DNA of 51,327 nucleotides from Nocardia sp. GTDB taxonomy: Bacteria; Actinomycetota; Actinomycetes; Mycobacteriales; Mycobacteriaceae. Below, piece by piece: positions 50,289 to 51,327 of the stretch. The stretch is from contig NZ_JAODNK010000186.1 of the NCBI RefSeq assembly GCF_025465275.1, forward strand, positions 1-51,327, read 5' to 3'. The position numbers were made by a program, and so were the translations under genes. Numbering within the stretch: the first letter of the stretch is position 1; every line of letters begins with the position of its first letter. The notes under the pieces are model-generated. The model was not told the origin of the DNA, searched no databases, and worked only from the letters and a program-made list of their open reading frames with translations.

Positions 50289-51263
50289 TCAGGCGTTCTG
50301 GGTAACAGGCTGGGCGACCACCGAGGTCACCGATTCCCGCGTGCGCATCGCTGCCCACAGGGCGGCGGTGGCCGCGGTGCAGGCGGCGGCGCCACCGACG
50401 TGCACAGCCACCAGCGCGGCCGGAACATTGGTGAAGTACTGGACCAGGCCGACCAGCCCCTGACTGCACACCAGGACGATGACCACGATCAAGCGCGTGC
50501 GGATGGCCTTGTTCATCCCGATCGCGGCGAGACCACACGCCAGGCCGATCAGCAGCGCCAGATACGCGACGACCATCTCAGCATGCAGATGCACCAGCGT
50601 GACGATCTCGACCTGCAGCCGCGCGACCGGCTTCTCGATGCTCTTGTCACCGGCATGCGGTCCCGCACCCGTGACCAGCGTGCCCGCAATCAGGGTCGCG
50701 GACAGTGCAATCGCACTGAATCCGGTCAGCCACTGCAGCGGCCTGGGCACCCGAACGGTTTCGATGCCGTCATCGGGTTCGCCGATCTTGGCGTAGAGCA
50801 GCACCGACAGCCACACCATCAGCATGGACACCAGCAGGTGCACCGACACCGTCCACCACAGCAGTCCGGTGCGCACAGTGATGCCGCCGAGGATGGCCTG
50901 CAGCACGGTGCCGCCGGGCATCAGCCACGCGTACACCTTCACCTCGTACCGCCGCCGCGCGCGCACCACCGCGATGACCACCAGGGCCGCGCACAGCGTC
51001 ACCGCGAAAGTCAGCATGCGATTGCCGAATTCGACCGCCTGGTGTATCACCGGCACTTCCGACACCGTCGACGGCGTGAAGCTGCCCGGGAAGCATTGCG
51101 GCCAAGTGGGGCAACCGAGCCCGGAGGAGGTGACCCGAACAATGGCCCCGGTCACCGAGATTCCGGCCTGGGACAGGATCACCGCGAAAGCGATGATGCG
51201 CTGCACCCGGAGCGAGGGCATCGGGAGCAGGTCGACGAGTCGCTGGAATGCGCGAGATAGCAC
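50289..51263 (-). CDS. ctaA: Heme A synthase (COX15/CtaA)
   Basis: 324 residues, GTG start at 51263. Eight membrane helices with the heme ligands expected: PVIHQAVEFGNRML, VSVHLLVSML, VTLVHLHAEMVVAYL and AVHVGGAAACT, plus the cysteine pair GLGCPTWPQC in the first outer loop. It oxidises heme O (from CtaB) to heme A for cytochrome aa3 oxidase. In mycobacteria ctaA also follows qor and ctaB; here 20 kb of extra genes intervene. Confidence 0.96.
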   Translation of the reverse strand: MLSRAFQRLVDLLPMPSLRVQRIIAFAVILSQAGISVTGAIVRVTSSGLGCPTWPQCFPGSFTPSTVSEVPVIHQAVEFGNRMLTFAVTLCAALVVIAVVRARRRYEVKVYAWLMPGGTVLQAILGGITVRTGLLWWTVSVHLLVSMLMVWLSVLLYAKIGEPDDGIETVRVPRPLQWLTGFSAIALSATLIAGTLVTGAGPHAGDKSIEKPVARLQVEIVTLVHLHAEMVVAYLALLIGLACGLAAIGMNKAIRTRLIVVIVLVCSQGLVGLVQYFTNVPAALVAVHVGGAAACTAATAALWAAMRTRESVTSVVAQPVTQNA

Positions 51264-51327
51264 GCGTCGATGGTAGCGGGAGCGTATTCGGGCCGATCAC
51301 CGGCCCTACTACAACGCGTCGTTAGTC

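Overview
The window looks like chromosomal DNA of a high-GC actinobacterium of the Nocardia/Rhodococcus/Mycobacterium group, most likely Nocardia. This is inferred, not searched. The reasons are the mycobacterial-type gene order around secG, pgl-opcA-zwf-tal-tkt, ctaB, qor and ctaA, frequent GTG/TTG starts, an XRE/DUF397 regulator pair, a FadD8-type acyl-CoA ligase, an LppP/LprE-type lipoprotein, and many divergent regulator/enzyme pairs. I saw no transposase, integrase, rRNA, tRNA or CRISPR array.

Layout. 1-1.8 kb: the end of a thiolase, a YbhB-type protein divergent from a MarR regulator with two tandem operators, and secG. 1.9-7.4 kb: a DUF1361 membrane protein and a minus-strand acyl-CoA operon (SDR, thiolase, FadD8-like ligase), divergent from an epoxide-hydrolase-like gene across a KstR-like site. 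7.4-14.3 kb: a small secreted protein, a methyltransferase/AraC pair, a lactate 2-monooxygenase/double-Lrp pair, and a TetR/SDR/cutinase-like group with a perfect operator. 14.6-21.5 kb: an alpha/beta hydrolase, a DUF1963-like protein, a secreted DUF4185 protein, an acyl-CoA dehydrogenase, an RraA-like protein, an Ig-like secreted protein and an L,D-transpeptidase.

22.1-28.6 kb is the pentose phosphate operon tkt-tal-zwf-opcA-pgl on the minus strand, with ctaB (heme O synthase) divergent to it. From ctaB to ctaA (heme A synthase, 50.3-51.3 kb) the usual short core interval is expanded by two accessory blocks on either side of qor. The first (30.0-39.5 kb) holds a repeat-tailed protein, a reductase/HxlR pair, a glutamic (G1-type) peptidase homologue, a lipoprotein, an XRE/DUF397 pair facing two coupled small ORFs, a NERD-like proline-rich membrane protein, and a flavin monooxygenase/TetR pair. 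The second (40.6-50.2 kb) is a self-contained N-acetylglucosamine module: a GntR/HutC regulator, EIIA, EIIB, EIIC, HPr, enzyme I, nagA and nagB, with two DasR-type operators between the divergent halves. It is followed by DoxX/MarR, a methyltransferase and a PNPOx-like protein.

Together these genes take up and phosphorylate GlcNAc, deacetylate and deaminate it to fructose-6-phosphate, and so feed glycolysis and the neighbouring pentose phosphate enzymes. CtaB and CtaA supply heme for the terminal oxidase. No wholly new multi-gene system is obvious. The best candidates for new biology are the XRE/DUF397 locus with its small coupled peptides, a 21-codon leader ORF, the NERD-like membrane protein and several well-defined operators.
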